A DNA stretch of 39,231 nt from an uncultured Christensenellaceae bacterium (GCA_910587685.1 CAJUMY010000015.1:1-39231), one strand, 5' to 3'. Positions 26,371 to 32,921 are shown, counted from the first letter of the stretch. The notes: generated from the letters alone by a model not told the origin. Made by a program: numbers and translations.

Positions 26371-27296
26371 AAGAAAAGGTGATTATAGTAGGCGGAGCTA
26401 CGGCGTCGGGAAAGAGCGATTTTGCCGTAACTTTGGCAAAAAGTATTAATAGCGAAATCATTTCGTGCGACTCGATGCAGATATTCAAGGGAATGGATAT
26501 CGGTACCGCAAAGATAACGTACAACGAAATGAATAACGTTAAACATCATATGCTCGATATAGTCGAGCCGACCGAAAACTTTAGCGTATCTCAGTACGTG
26601 ACAAGGGCGAGAAAAATAATATCTTCGCTCAACGCCTCCGGAAAGGTTCCCGTCATCGTTGGCGGTACGGGACTCTACATCGACGCGCTCATATATGATT
26701 TTGGCTTTTCAAACGCAGGCAGCGACGATACGTATAGAGAAGAGCTATTTGAGTTAGCACAAGCTAAAGGCAACTCTTATCTTCACGATATGCTTAAGGA
26801 GATAGACCCGCCAGAAGCCGAAAAGATACACGAGAACAACGTTAAAAGAGTGATAAGAGCGCTCGAAATATATAAGCTGACGGGTAAGACAAAAGAGAAG
26901 AACGACAAACGCTTGATATATGAAACGTTGATATATGTGCTACAGGATAATAGACAGGACCTATATCAAAGAATAAATTCAAGAGTCGATATCATGTTGA
27001 AAAGAGGATTTGCCGATGAAATAAAAGAGCTTCTTGATAGAGGCGTTACGTTCGATATGCAAAGTATGCAAGGAATAGGATACAAGGAGTGGAACGGCTT
27101 TTTTGACGGAACAAAATCGCTCTATGAAGTATCTGACGAAATTAAAAAAGCCAGCCGACATTATGCAAAACGACAGCTCACGTGGTTCAATAACAAGTAT
27201 AAAGATATAGCCGAATTTGTGACGAGGCAAGATATTGATCGTTGCGTCGATGAAGCTATCGCTTTTTCTAAAGAAGGTATAGACGCAGTCAATTAA
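26367..27296 (+). CDS. miaA: tRNA dimethylallyltransferase MiaA
   Basis: 309 residues. P-loop GGATASGKSDFAV near the N-terminus, DSMQIFKGMDIGTAK, VGGTGLYIDALIY, and the late MQGIGYKEW are family motifs. It transfers dimethylallyl to A37 of tRNAs reading UNN codons, the substrate for MiaB. The ATG at 26367 overlaps the mutL stop (ATGA), which fits the known N-terminus; a longer frame starting at 26295 runs inside mutL. Confidence 0.95.
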   Translation: MKEKVIIVGGATASGKSDFAVTLAKSINSEIISCDSMQIFKGMDIGTAKITYNEMNNVKHHMLDIVEPTENFSVSQYVTRARKIISSLNASGKVPVIVGGTGLYIDALIYDFGFSNAGSDDTYREELFELAQAKGNSYLHDMLKEIDPPEAEKIHENNVKRVIRALEIYKLTGKTKEKNDKRLIYETLIYVLQDNRQDLYQRINSRVDIMLKRGFADEIKELLDRGVTFDMQSMQGIGYKEWNGFFDGTKSLYEVSDEIKKASRHYAKRQLTWFNNKYKDIAEFVTRQDIDRCVDEAIAFSKEGIDAVN

Positions 27297-27308
27297 GAGG
27301 AGATATAT

Positions 27309-28538
27309 ATGAACGATAGATTCAATGAAATCATAGAAAACGCGGAAAAGGATCTTTTTAACGATTTTAAGTCGATTGAAAATATTGCGCTCATCAATAC
27401 GGAAAAGGTGTTGAACGCTTTTCGCGCTCATCAGATAGCCTTAAGACACTTTAACGGTACTACGGGATACGGATACGACGATATAGGACGTCAAAAGATA
27501 GCGGAAGTATATGCCGATATATTCGGCGCAGAGTCGGCTATCGTATCTCCGCTGATCGTATCGGGTACGCATGCGCTTACGATCATGCTATTTTCCGTAT
27601 TGAGACCGAACGATATTTTATTGAGCATATCGGGCAAACCTTACGATACTCTTCAAGAGGTTATCAGCGGAAGCGGAATAGGTTCGCTTCGCGATTATAA
27701 TATTGCTTATGACGAGATAATGCTCAAAGATAACGATTTCGATTACGAAGGGATAAAAGAATATTTTACGAATAATTCAAAAGTCAAAGCCGTATTTATA
27801 GGCAGAAGCAGAGGATACGAATGGAGAAACGCGCTTTCCGTTGAGCAAATCGAAAAAGTAATAAAGTTTATTAAATCCATAAATAACGATATTATCGTTA
27901 TGGTAGATAACTGTTACGGCGAGTTCGTTCAAACTATAGAGCCGACGCAAGTAGGCGCCGATATCATGGCTGGTTCGCTCAATAAGAATCCCGGCGGCGG
28001 TTTGGTAAATGCAGGAGGATATATTGCGGGAAAGAGCCGATACGTCGAACAAGCGACTTATCGCTTGACAGCTCCGTCTATAGGCAGCGAAGTTGGCTCG
28101 TATTCAGCGGGATATAAGAGTTTCTTTCAAGGACTCTTTATTGCTCCGAGCGTAGTTATGAACGCTATAAAAGCAAGTATGCTCTTTGGACAAGTATATC
28201 ACAATCTAGGCTACGACACGATGCCGCTTCCGCATACGCAAAATTACGATATTATCAGATCAATTAAGTTTGATACCGAAAAAGAACTCGTCGAATTTGT
28301 TAAAGCGATACAGTACGCATCGCCTATAGATAGTCACGTAACGCCCGAGGCGTGGGATATGCCGGGATATGAATCGAAGGTTATTATGGCTGCAGGAACT
28401 TTCGTCGAAGGCGCTTCGATAGAACTCTCGGCTGATTCTCCGATACGAGAGCCTTATATCGCATATTTACAAGGCGCTTTGACATATGAACATGCCAAAC
28501 TCGCAGTTATCGAAACTCTTAAATATTTAGGAAAGTAA
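27309..28538 (+). CDS. PLP-dependent enzyme of the methionine gamma-lyase / aluminium resistance family
   Basis: 409 residues. HFNGTTGYGYDDIGR and SPLIVSGTHAL near the N-terminus, DNCYGEFV, and Lys226 in MAGSLNKNPGGG (PLP Schiff base) match the clostridial and bacillar family annotated as methionine gamma-lyase or aluminium resistance protein. These are Cys/Met-metabolism fold I enzymes, but the true substrate is unsettled. It follows miaA by 12 bp behind AGAGGAGA. In many Bacillota this gene sits beside miaA-hfq-lexA; here lexA follows but hfq is not seen. Confidence 0.9.
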   Translation: MNDRFNEIIENAEKDLFNDFKSIENIALINTEKVLNAFRAHQIALRHFNGTTGYGYDDIGRQKIAEVYADIFGAESAIVSPLIVSGTHALTIMLFSVLRPNDILLSISGKPYDTLQEVISGSGIGSLRDYNIAYDEIMLKDNDFDYEGIKEYFTNNSKVKAVFIGRSRGYEWRNALSVEQIEKVIKFIKSINNDIIVMVDNCYGEFVQTIEPTQVGADIMAGSLNKNPGGGLVNAGGYIAGKSRYVEQATYRLTAPSIGSEVGSYSAGYKSFFQGLFIAPSVVMNAIKASMLFGQVYHNLGYDTMPLPHTQNYDIIRSIKFDTEKELVEFVKAIQYASPIDSHVTPEAWDMPGYESKVIMAAGTFVEGASIELSADSPIREPYIAYLQGALTYEHAKLAVIETLKYLGK

Positions 28539-28642
28539 ATAAATGGTCAATATATTATAGAGTAAATTTTAGGGAAATTTTTAGTTGTAAAGTTGAAGAT
28601 TCTTTTTATATTAGAACGAAATAATTTTTGATTAATTTTGAT

Positions 28643-28690
28643 AAGCTCGACACGTTTAGACGTTTTCTAAATGCGTTGAGCTTTATTATA
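28643..28690 (+). terminator. Terminator after the methionine gamma-lyase family gene
   Basis: 17-bp imperfect stem (28643-28659 with 28667-28683; two G-U pairs and one mismatch), followed by TTTATTAT. Confidence 0.65.
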
Positions 28691-28765
28691 AAAACATTAT
28701 TAAAAAACATATTATTTTATCAGTAATAATTTTTGTAATAAGATTCAAAGCTAAAGTTTATCTAT

Positions 28766-28826
28766 AAATAAAAACGCTCGTCTTGTTGATATGTTTCTCA
28801 AAAGAGAAAATATTAGCAAATGAGCG
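28766..28826 (-). terminator. Terminator after lexA
   Basis: On the minus strand a long imperfect hairpin is closed by CGCTC/GAGCG (28822-28826 with 28775-28779) and has a perfect TTTCTC/GAGAAA tip. It is followed by a U-rich tract (the A's at 28766-28774). Confidence 0.6.
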
Positions 28827-28887
28827 AAAATTGATACTGAAGCAGTTTGTTATTATAATTGTTGATATCCTAATTGCTTTAATTCAA

Positions 28888-29544
28888 TCAAAACTGTCTG
28901 ATAGAACCGACTAATTTTCCAAGCACTGCAAATGATTGGTCTTGAGTTACTATAATATCGTTAAGCATCGAATTTTCAGGATGAAGTACGATATGATCGT
29001 CTTTAAGATAGAATCGTTTGAGCGTTGCCTCGTCATCGACCATAGCAACTATTATATCGCCGTTGTTACACGTATTCTGCTGTTTGATAACGACAAGATC
29101 TCCGTCAAATATTCCTATATCAATCATACTGTTACCGCTGACTCTGAGCATAAACAGATCGTTGCCTCTGAAAAAGCCTTGACTTACCGATACGTTATCT
29201 TCGATATTTTCAACAGCGGTTATAGGAGTTCCTGCCGCGACTTTACCTACAAGAGGAATATTTACGACATTATCGTTAAAAGACTCGACTTTTTCTACGT
29301 TTGTTACGTTGTTTGAAACAGAGTAGGGAGAACAGAGCTCGATGGTTCTATTCTTAGACGCAGTTTTTTTGATATAGCCGAGAGAAACGGCTTTTTCAAG
29401 ATAATAATGAGCCGTTGCCGTTGATTTTATAGAAAGATTCGAACATATCTCGCGAGTACTTGGCGGATAACCGTTGGTCTTAATAAATTTTTGTAAAAAC
29501 GTCATTAATTCGTCAATTTTGTCCATCGTATCATCTTTGATCAT
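28888..29544 (-). CDS. lexA: SOS repressor LexA
   Basis: 218 residues. The N-terminal winged helix (about 1-70) has GYPPSTREIC and STATAHYYLEKAVSLGYIKK. The C-terminal S24 peptidase domain has the cleavage site Ala104-Gly105 (GKVAAGTPI), Ser139 in GNSM and Lys176 in DEATLKRF. RecA-stimulated self-cleavage relieves repression of DNA repair genes. The ATG at 29544 has GGAGA upstream; a second ATG six codons later has none. A near-consensus SOS box overlaps the -35 of its promoter, indicating autoregulation. The tail after the catalytic Lys is of normal length. Confidence 0.95.
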   Translation of the reverse strand: MIKDDTMDKIDELMTFLQKFIKTNGYPPSTREICSNLSIKSTATAHYYLEKAVSLGYIKKTASKNRTIELCSPYSVSNNVTNVEKVESFNDNVVNIPLVGKVAAGTPITAVENIEDNVSVSQGFFRGNDLFMLRVSGNSMIDIGIFDGDLVVIKQQNTCNNGDIIVAMVDDEATLKRFYLKDDHIVLHPENSMLNDIIVTQDQSFAVLGKLVGSIRQF

Positions 29545-29589
29545 TATCTGTCTCCATTATTTATCGATAATAATATTCATCTTTAATAT

Positions 29590-29629
29590 ATTATAACATT
29601 AATTTGCAAACAATGCAAACAAATGTTTA
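29590..29629 (-). promoter_or_regulatory. lexA promoter with overlapping SOS box
   Basis: On the minus strand TTGCAT (29618-29613), 17 bp, TATAAT (29595-29590). The sequence CAAACAAATGTTTA at 29616-29629 matches 12 of 14 positions of the Bacillus-type SOS box CGAACRNRYGTTYG and overlaps the -35 hexamer. Confidence 0.75.
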
Positions 29630-29714
29630 TATTGATTTTGATTTTCTTAACATTTTTTACCAAATAAATACTTATTGTCTCAAAGTAACAATAGAAGTAT
29701 ATAGTTTTATATTG

Positions 29715-30791
29715 TTATTCGTTTTCGTCGTTCCTTAAGAGGGTAGTTTTTCTCAAAATCACTTTGTCTGAAGCATCGCGTTTTATATCTTCGCTTATTG
29801 CGGCGTAATGCTTTTTCGTCGTATTGACGTCTCTATGTCCGAGAACTTCCGCCACAACGTATATATCTTTAGTTTCGCGGTAGAGATTTGTGCCGTACGT
29901 ACTTCTGAGTTTGTGCGGCGTAATATGTTTGAGCGGCGTTGCAAGACTTGCGTACTTTTTGACAAGGAGCTCAACGGCTCTAACGCCTATACGTTTTTTT
30001 TGCATTGAGATAAAGAATGCTTTTTCGTCTTTTCTGATCGTATTATCGTTTATTCTTTCTATATAATAGTCGTATAAGGCATATTTTACCTCGTCGGAAA
30101 AGTAGAGTATCGTTTCATTTCCGCCTTTTCTTGTGATTTTGAACGCATTGTTTTCAAAGTCGATATCATCGATATTTATTCCCACGAGTTCGCTTATTCT
30201 TATGCCGGTACCAAGAAATAACGTCAAAATCGCAAGATCTCTAAGTCTTGTGATAGAATGATACGAGCTTTGATGTTCGGAAAGCGTGATGCCGGAATCT
30301 ACAATGCCTAACATTTCGTCGATTTCGTCGTTATCGAGTCTAATTATAGGCTTATCATGTAATTTCGGCGTTGAGACTTTTGAAGCGACGTCGCGTTGTA
30401 GTTTATCTTTATTATAAAAATACTTAAAGAACGCGCGCACCGTCGACAATTTTCTCGCTTTTGTTTTCAATGAATTTTGATAGTGATTTCCGTCAAACTC
30501 ATAGCTTGAAAGGTATTCCATAAACAATTCTATATCGGTGCTTGTGACGTTTTCCAAGTCTTGTATCGTAATATCTTTAATGTTTTTACCGTCAAAATAG
30601 ACGTTTTCACTGATAAGATAATCGAAAAATATTCTCAAATCATAACAATATCCAAGTCGGGTAAGGGGAGAGGTTCTCGTTTCTATGCCAACGATGAATT
30701 CCGAACAAAACGGCGGTAATTCCTTACGCAAAATTCGTATTTTTTCAAGATTTTCAATGTTTCTCTGAGTAAAATAGTTTTTTTCTTTCAT
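29715..30791 (-). CDS. Tyrosine recombinase, XerS-sized
   Basis: 358 residues. An N-terminal SAM-like core-binding domain (about 35-130) precedes a catalytic domain with all expected residues: Arg198 (GTGIRISEL), Lys222 (KGG), His293 and Arg296 (HKLR), His319 (LGHR) and the nucleophile Tyr329 (KKHYA). It cuts and rejoins DNA at specific sites. XerC/D are near 300 residues, whereas the single Xer of streptococci, XerS, is about 356, so this could be the chromosome-dimer resolvase. Clostridia also often carry a tyrosine recombinase beside lexA. An SOS box lies about 80 bp upstream, and a Xer-like palindrome lies at 31272-31294. Confidence 0.88.
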   Translation of the reverse strand: MKEKNYFTQRNIENLEKIRILRKELPPFCSEFIVGIETRTSPLTRLGYCYDLRIFFDYLISENVYFDGKNIKDITIQDLENVTSTDIELFMEYLSSYEFDGNHYQNSLKTKARKLSTVRAFFKYFYNKDKLQRDVASKVSTPKLHDKPIIRLDNDEIDEMLGIVDSGITLSEHQSSYHSITRLRDLAILTLFLGTGIRISELVGINIDDIDFENNAFKITRKGGNETILYFSDEVKYALYDYYIERINDNTIRKDEKAFFISMQKKRIGVRAVELLVKKYASLATPLKHITPHKLRSTYGTNLYRETKDIYVVAEVLGHRDVNTTKKHYAAISEDIKRDASDKVILRKTTLLRNDENE

Positions 30792-31279
30792 TTTAACGTT
30801 ATTTATATTACTTTTATTTTATCATAATTGATCACTTCTCACAATCTCCTAAAATAAATTATGACATTGTAAACAAATGTTCATATGTATAATAACACAT
30901 ATTTTATCAAAAGTATAGGACATTTTATTAATTTATTGATTTTAAAAACAAATTTATATCTTTTTAGGAATATGAGTTGTTTTTGTCGAATATAAAAATG
31001 CAATCTATATAAATCAAAATTATTGTCAATTCATTTATTTTCATATTAAAATCAAATAAATTAAAAATAAAAATCAATGAGCTATTGAGCTATATGGATA
31101 TTGGATCAAAAAGCAAATCTTATAATATCTTTTAATAAATCCGGCATCTAATTCGAATTTTATGAATTTTAATGTGCATCAGATTAAATGTTCAATAAGT
31201 ATTTAATATAAAAATTAAACAATGTTTTAGCCAAATATTGTTAGCTTTTGTGCTAAATTACCACATCAATTTCGCAAAA
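30792..31279. other. AT-rich intergenic region upstream of the recombinase gene
   Basis: I see no gene in these roughly 490 bases. They hold the SOS box at 30870-30883 and short A/T-rich repeats. A weaker SOS-like half-site (AAATGTTC) lies near 31188. Confidence 0.6.
30870..30883 (-). promoter_or_regulatory. SOS box upstream of the recombinase gene
   Basis: TAAACAAATGTTCA matches 11 of 14 positions of the Bacillus-type SOS box and shares the core AAACAAATGTT with the box at lexA. No clear -35/-10 pair is visible around it. Confidence 0.65.
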
Positions 31280-31300
31280 GTTGTGTTTTGCGAATAGTTT
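31272..31300. repeat. Left 21-bp direct repeat within a Xer-like palindrome (putative attL)
   Basis: The repeat itself is 31280-31300. TTCGCAAAA (31271-31279) and TTTTGCGAA (31286-31294) are perfect inverted arms around a 6-bp centre, GTTGTG. That is the arrangement of Xer/dif-type recombination sites. Confidence 0.6.
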
Positions 31301-31428
31301 ATATGGTTCTCCCCTGCGGTCAAAACTTTGTAGAGTTTTAGAATAATCCCTTAATTTAGAGATGTTAAGATACATAAGAAATCTATTTTGACGACGTTAA
31401 ACCACTCTATTTTTAACGAAAGTATATT

Positions 31429-31710
31429 TTATTGAGGAATACTCTCGCGGAATTTCTGCAAATCGAGAGAAGCCTCATATTGTTTCTCTGCTGCATAATA
31501 AAAAGTACGGCTAACAGAACGAGAACAACAACGTAGATACCACAAAAGATTCACTTCTCTAATATCTAGAGATTCGCTAATAAATTTAGATCGCTCATAA
31601 GCAATTTGTAAAGATTCTTTCGTGATATCAAACCATTCTTCAGCATTTTCGTCATAATGCTTGATACTGTCAGAAAGACGTTGTAAAAGTTCTTGAGTTG
31701 TTTCTCTCAT
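31429..31710 (-). CDS. Unrecognised 93-residue helical protein
   Basis: Starts MRETTQELLQRLSDSIKH and ends QKFRESIPQ. It is predicted from composition to be almost wholly helical and soluble, with two adjacent Cys in LRCCSRSVSRTFYYAA. No family recognised. A GGGAG four bases before ATG supports translation. A 22-bp stem ends directly at that ribosome binding site, and the promoter upstream carries the 29-bp-spaced repeats. It is divergent from the small XRE regulator, so the two probably form a control pair. A toxin-antitoxin or immunity role is possible but unsupported. Confidence 0.65.
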   Translation of the reverse strand: MRETTQELLQRLSDSIKHYDENAEEWFDITKESLQIAYERSKFISESLDIREVNLLWYLRCCSRSVSRTFYYAAEKQYEASLDLQKFRESIPQ

Positions 31711-31718
31711 ATTACTCC

Positions 31719-31778
31719 CTATATACGGAAAATAGGCTGTATACCCTCTCTCCTCTTAGTACACAACCTATTCCCGTA
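31719..31778 (-). promoter_or_regulatory. Long leader hairpin of the 93-residue gene
   Basis: Two arms of about 22 nt, near 31721-31745 and 31757-31784, can pair along their whole length on the minus-strand RNA with three G-U pairs. The same positions are mismatches on the plus strand. The loop contains AGGAG, and the 3' arm ends at the GGGAG ribosome binding site. Exact ends are approximate. Confidence 0.6.
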
Positions 31779-31814
31779 TATATATTTAGTTGTTGATGTA
31801 TTTGTGAGAGAGTC

Positions 31815-31887
31815 TGCAACCATTGGGTGCAATAGTATATTAATGCAACTATTAGGTGAAAGTCAAGCATTTTGCAACTATTAGGTG
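31815..31887. repeat. Three 15-bp direct repeats with 29-bp period
   Basis: TGCAACTATTAGGTG occurs at 31844-31858 and 31873-31887, and a variant with two changes (TGCAACCATTGGGTG) at 31815-31829. Start-to-start distance is exactly 29 bp both times. A partial fourth copy (TATTAGGTGCT) lies at 32818-32828. They are probably operators for the XRE protein encoded just downstream. Confidence 0.8.
31837..31866 (-). promoter_or_regulatory. Leftward promoter inside the repeat array
   Basis: On the minus strand TTGACT (31866-31861), an 18-bp spacer and TAATAT (31842-31837). The middle repeat fills the spacer; the other two flank the promoter. Confidence 0.6.
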
Positions 31888-31914
31888 CTAAAATATTTTT
31901 CGGAGGATTTTTAT

Positions 31915-32133
31915 ATGATAACCATTAAAAACATCAGACACAGAGTAATCGAAGTAATCAAAAATTCAGGACTTACACAAGTTGAACTATCGAGAAGATT
32001 AAACATCAAGCATCAGAACATTTCCAAATATCTAAAAGGCGAATCACTACCTAGCTTAGACACACTTGCGAACCTATGCCAAATACTCGATGTATCGGCT
32101 GATTATATCCTTTGTTTAAGCAACGATATTTAA
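31915..32133 (+). CDS. Small XRE/Cro-type HTH regulator
   Basis: 72 residues, essentially a single HTH_3 domain: LTQVELSRRLNIKHQNISKYLKGESLPSLDTLANLCQILDVSADYILCL. Such stand-alone domains act as repressors of phage and mobile element genes or as antitoxins. CGGAGG (31901-31906) selects the ATG at 31915. The start region abuts the 29-bp-spaced repeats, which probably are its operators, covering the divergent promoter of the 93-residue gene. Confidence 0.88.
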   Translation: MITIKNIRHRVIEVIKNSGLTQVELSRRLNIKHQNISKYLKGESLPSLDTLANLCQILDVSADYILCLSNDI

Positions 32134-32239
32134 GAAGAAATACGTAAGATACAAGCAAGCCGTATAAAGAAATCGGACATATGATTTCATTGATATTTGA
32201 ACGCAATATTCCCTTAAGTGTTGCTAAAGTCAAGTAGTT

Positions 32240-32256
32240 ATATACTTATAGTATAT
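32240..32256. repeat. Short palindrome, possible operator
   Basis: ATATACT and AGTATAT flank TAT. It lies between the XRE gene and the structured block and could be a regulator site. Confidence 0.4.
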
Positions 32257-32264
32257 CTTAAGTA

Positions 32265-32290
32265 CGAGCGTGCGCGATTATACGCGCTCG
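32265..32290 (+). other. G+C-rich hairpin after the XRE gene
   Basis: GCGCG-ATTATA-CGCGC, extended by CGA/TCG with a bulge. A T-tract follows only after about 20 bases, so terminator function is uncertain. Confidence 0.45.
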
Positions 32291-32354
32291 AGGAAGTTCA
32301 TACTTTTTTTGCATTTGTTCATACCGTTTTTTATGGTAGGTTTTGACGACGAAA

Positions 32355-32406
32355 AGCAAAAGCAGTAGCGAGGGGGAAACCTCTTCCCCCTCGCTACCCC
32401 TTTGCT
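32355..32406 (+). ncRNA. Structured hairpin of the G+C-rich block
   Basis: A perfect 14-bp stem (32365-32378 with 32384-32397, loop ACCTC) is enclosed by a second stem AGCAAA/TTTGCT (32355-32360 with 32401-32406). It is strikingly G+C-rich for this region. Whether it works as RNA or DNA is unknown. Confidence 0.5.
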
Positions 32407-32442
32407 AGCCTGCGTTCCCGATCGGAGAGCTCGTCTCCCTCT

Positions 32443-32598
32443 CTTCGTTCAATTTTGGAAAGATTTTAATCAGCTCTGCGAGAATGTAAAGCCCTCCCGG
32501 TTGTATTTTTCGCTATCAGCGAAAAATCTCCACCGCCAAGTATGGGGGCTTGACATTCTCGCAGAGCCGATTTTTTTCATAAGAAAGATTGAACGAAG
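32443..32598 (+). ncRNA. 156-nt nested inverted repeat, leader of the microprotein gene
   Basis: Four nested stems: outer 14 bp (32443-32456 with 32585-32598, one G-U), middle 22 bp with one mismatch (32473-32494 with 32546-32567), CGGT/ACCG (32498-32501 with 32532-32535), and tip 10 bp (32505-32514 with 32518-32527). The ribosome binding site AAGGAGGTGA begins three bases after the outer arm. It could be an attenuator RNA or a single-stranded DNA structure. Confidence 0.6.
32473..32577 (+). terminator. Terminator-like hairpin upstream of the microprotein gene (attenuator candidate)
   Basis: The 22-bp middle stem ends GCAGAGC, and CGA plus seven T's follow at once (32571-32577). That is the form of an intrinsic terminator, placed 41 bp before a start codon. 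Confidence 0.6.
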
Positions 32599-32617
32599 CA
32601 AAGGAGGTGAGACTGCT

Positions 32618-32737
32618 ATGGCTAGTAAGGAAAAGCCCTCTGCGAGGGTCAAGCTGGAAGTGGAGTACATCAAGATTACAGTCACTAGTACTTACACTGT
32701 TAAGCTAAAGCCTGCAAAGGGCAAAATTAAGCGTTAA
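32618..32737 (+). CDS. 39-residue basic microprotein
   Basis: ATG at 32618 follows a near-perfect AAGGAGGTGA (32601-32610). The product starts MASKEKPSARVKLEVEYIK and ends KLKPAKGKIKR. It has 11 Lys/Arg against three Glu, and a central run of alternating hydrophobic and Thr/Ser/Lys residues (VKLEVEYIKITVTSTYTVKL) that looks like a beta hairpin. This suggests a nucleic-acid binding or structural small protein. No family recognised. A longer frame from 32402 runs through the structured RNA and is unlikely. A clean terminator follows at 32750. Confidence 0.65.
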   Translation: MASKEKPSARVKLEVEYIKITVTSTYTVKLKPAKGKIKR

Positions 32738-32749
32738 TGCTTAGTTGGT

Positions 32750-32777
32750 AAAGGGAGAGCCTATCGGCTTTCCCTTT
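32750..32777 (+). terminator. Terminator of the microprotein gene
   Basis: A 12-bp stem with one G-U pair (32750-32761 with 32766-32777) and loop TATC, then a T-rich stretch. Confidence 0.7.
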
Positions 32778-32900
32778 ATTCATTTTATCACGTTTTAAGG
32801 CGTTTTTCAAGCCTTTTTATTAGGTGCTTACATCTGCACCGCCAAAATTACACACTATTTATTGTAAATAGTGTAGTAATTCATACCGTCATTTCTCAAT

Positions 32901-32921
32901 GTTGTGTTTTGCGAATAGTTT
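32901..32921. repeat. Right 21-bp direct repeat (putative attR)
   Basis: Identical to 31280-31300. Here only the right arm TTTTGCGAA and the centre GTTGTG are intact; the left arm (ATTTCTCAAT) is degenerate, as expected if it belongs to the inserted DNA. Confidence 0.65.

Larger units (their letters stand above)
28539..28887. other. Convergent intergenic region with two terminators
   Basis: No gene seen. The gap between the PLP enzyme (+) and lexA (-) is AT-rich and contains a terminator for each strand, listed separately. Confidence 0.7.
31280..32921. mobile_element. Putative 1.6-kb non-autonomous integrated element
   Basis: Bounded by perfect 21-bp direct repeats at 31280-31300 and 32901-32921. 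It contains a 93-codon gene, a small XRE regulator, three 29-bp-spaced repeats, a G+C-richer structured block and a 39-residue microprotein gene. None of these has a counterpart in the surrounding housekeeping genes. There is no recombinase or transposase inside. Regulators plus terminal repeats suggest an integrated satellite or IMEX-like element moved by a recombinase supplied in trans. Boundaries and mobility are inferred. Confidence 0.5.

Noticed and set aside
31815..31887. CRISPR array reading of the 29-bp-spaced repeats
   Set aside because: Only three 15-bp units with 14-bp gaps, one diverged, no leader and no cas genes; the layout fits operators or iterons better.
32402..32617. Longer frame reading through the structured block into the microprotein
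   Set aside because: It has no ribosome binding site at its start and runs through 156 nt of strong secondary structure; the internal ATG at 32618 has a near-perfect site.
31280..32921. Insertion sequence reading of the element
   Set aside because: The terminal repeats are direct, not inverted; there is no transposase frame, and 21 bp is too long for a usual target duplication.
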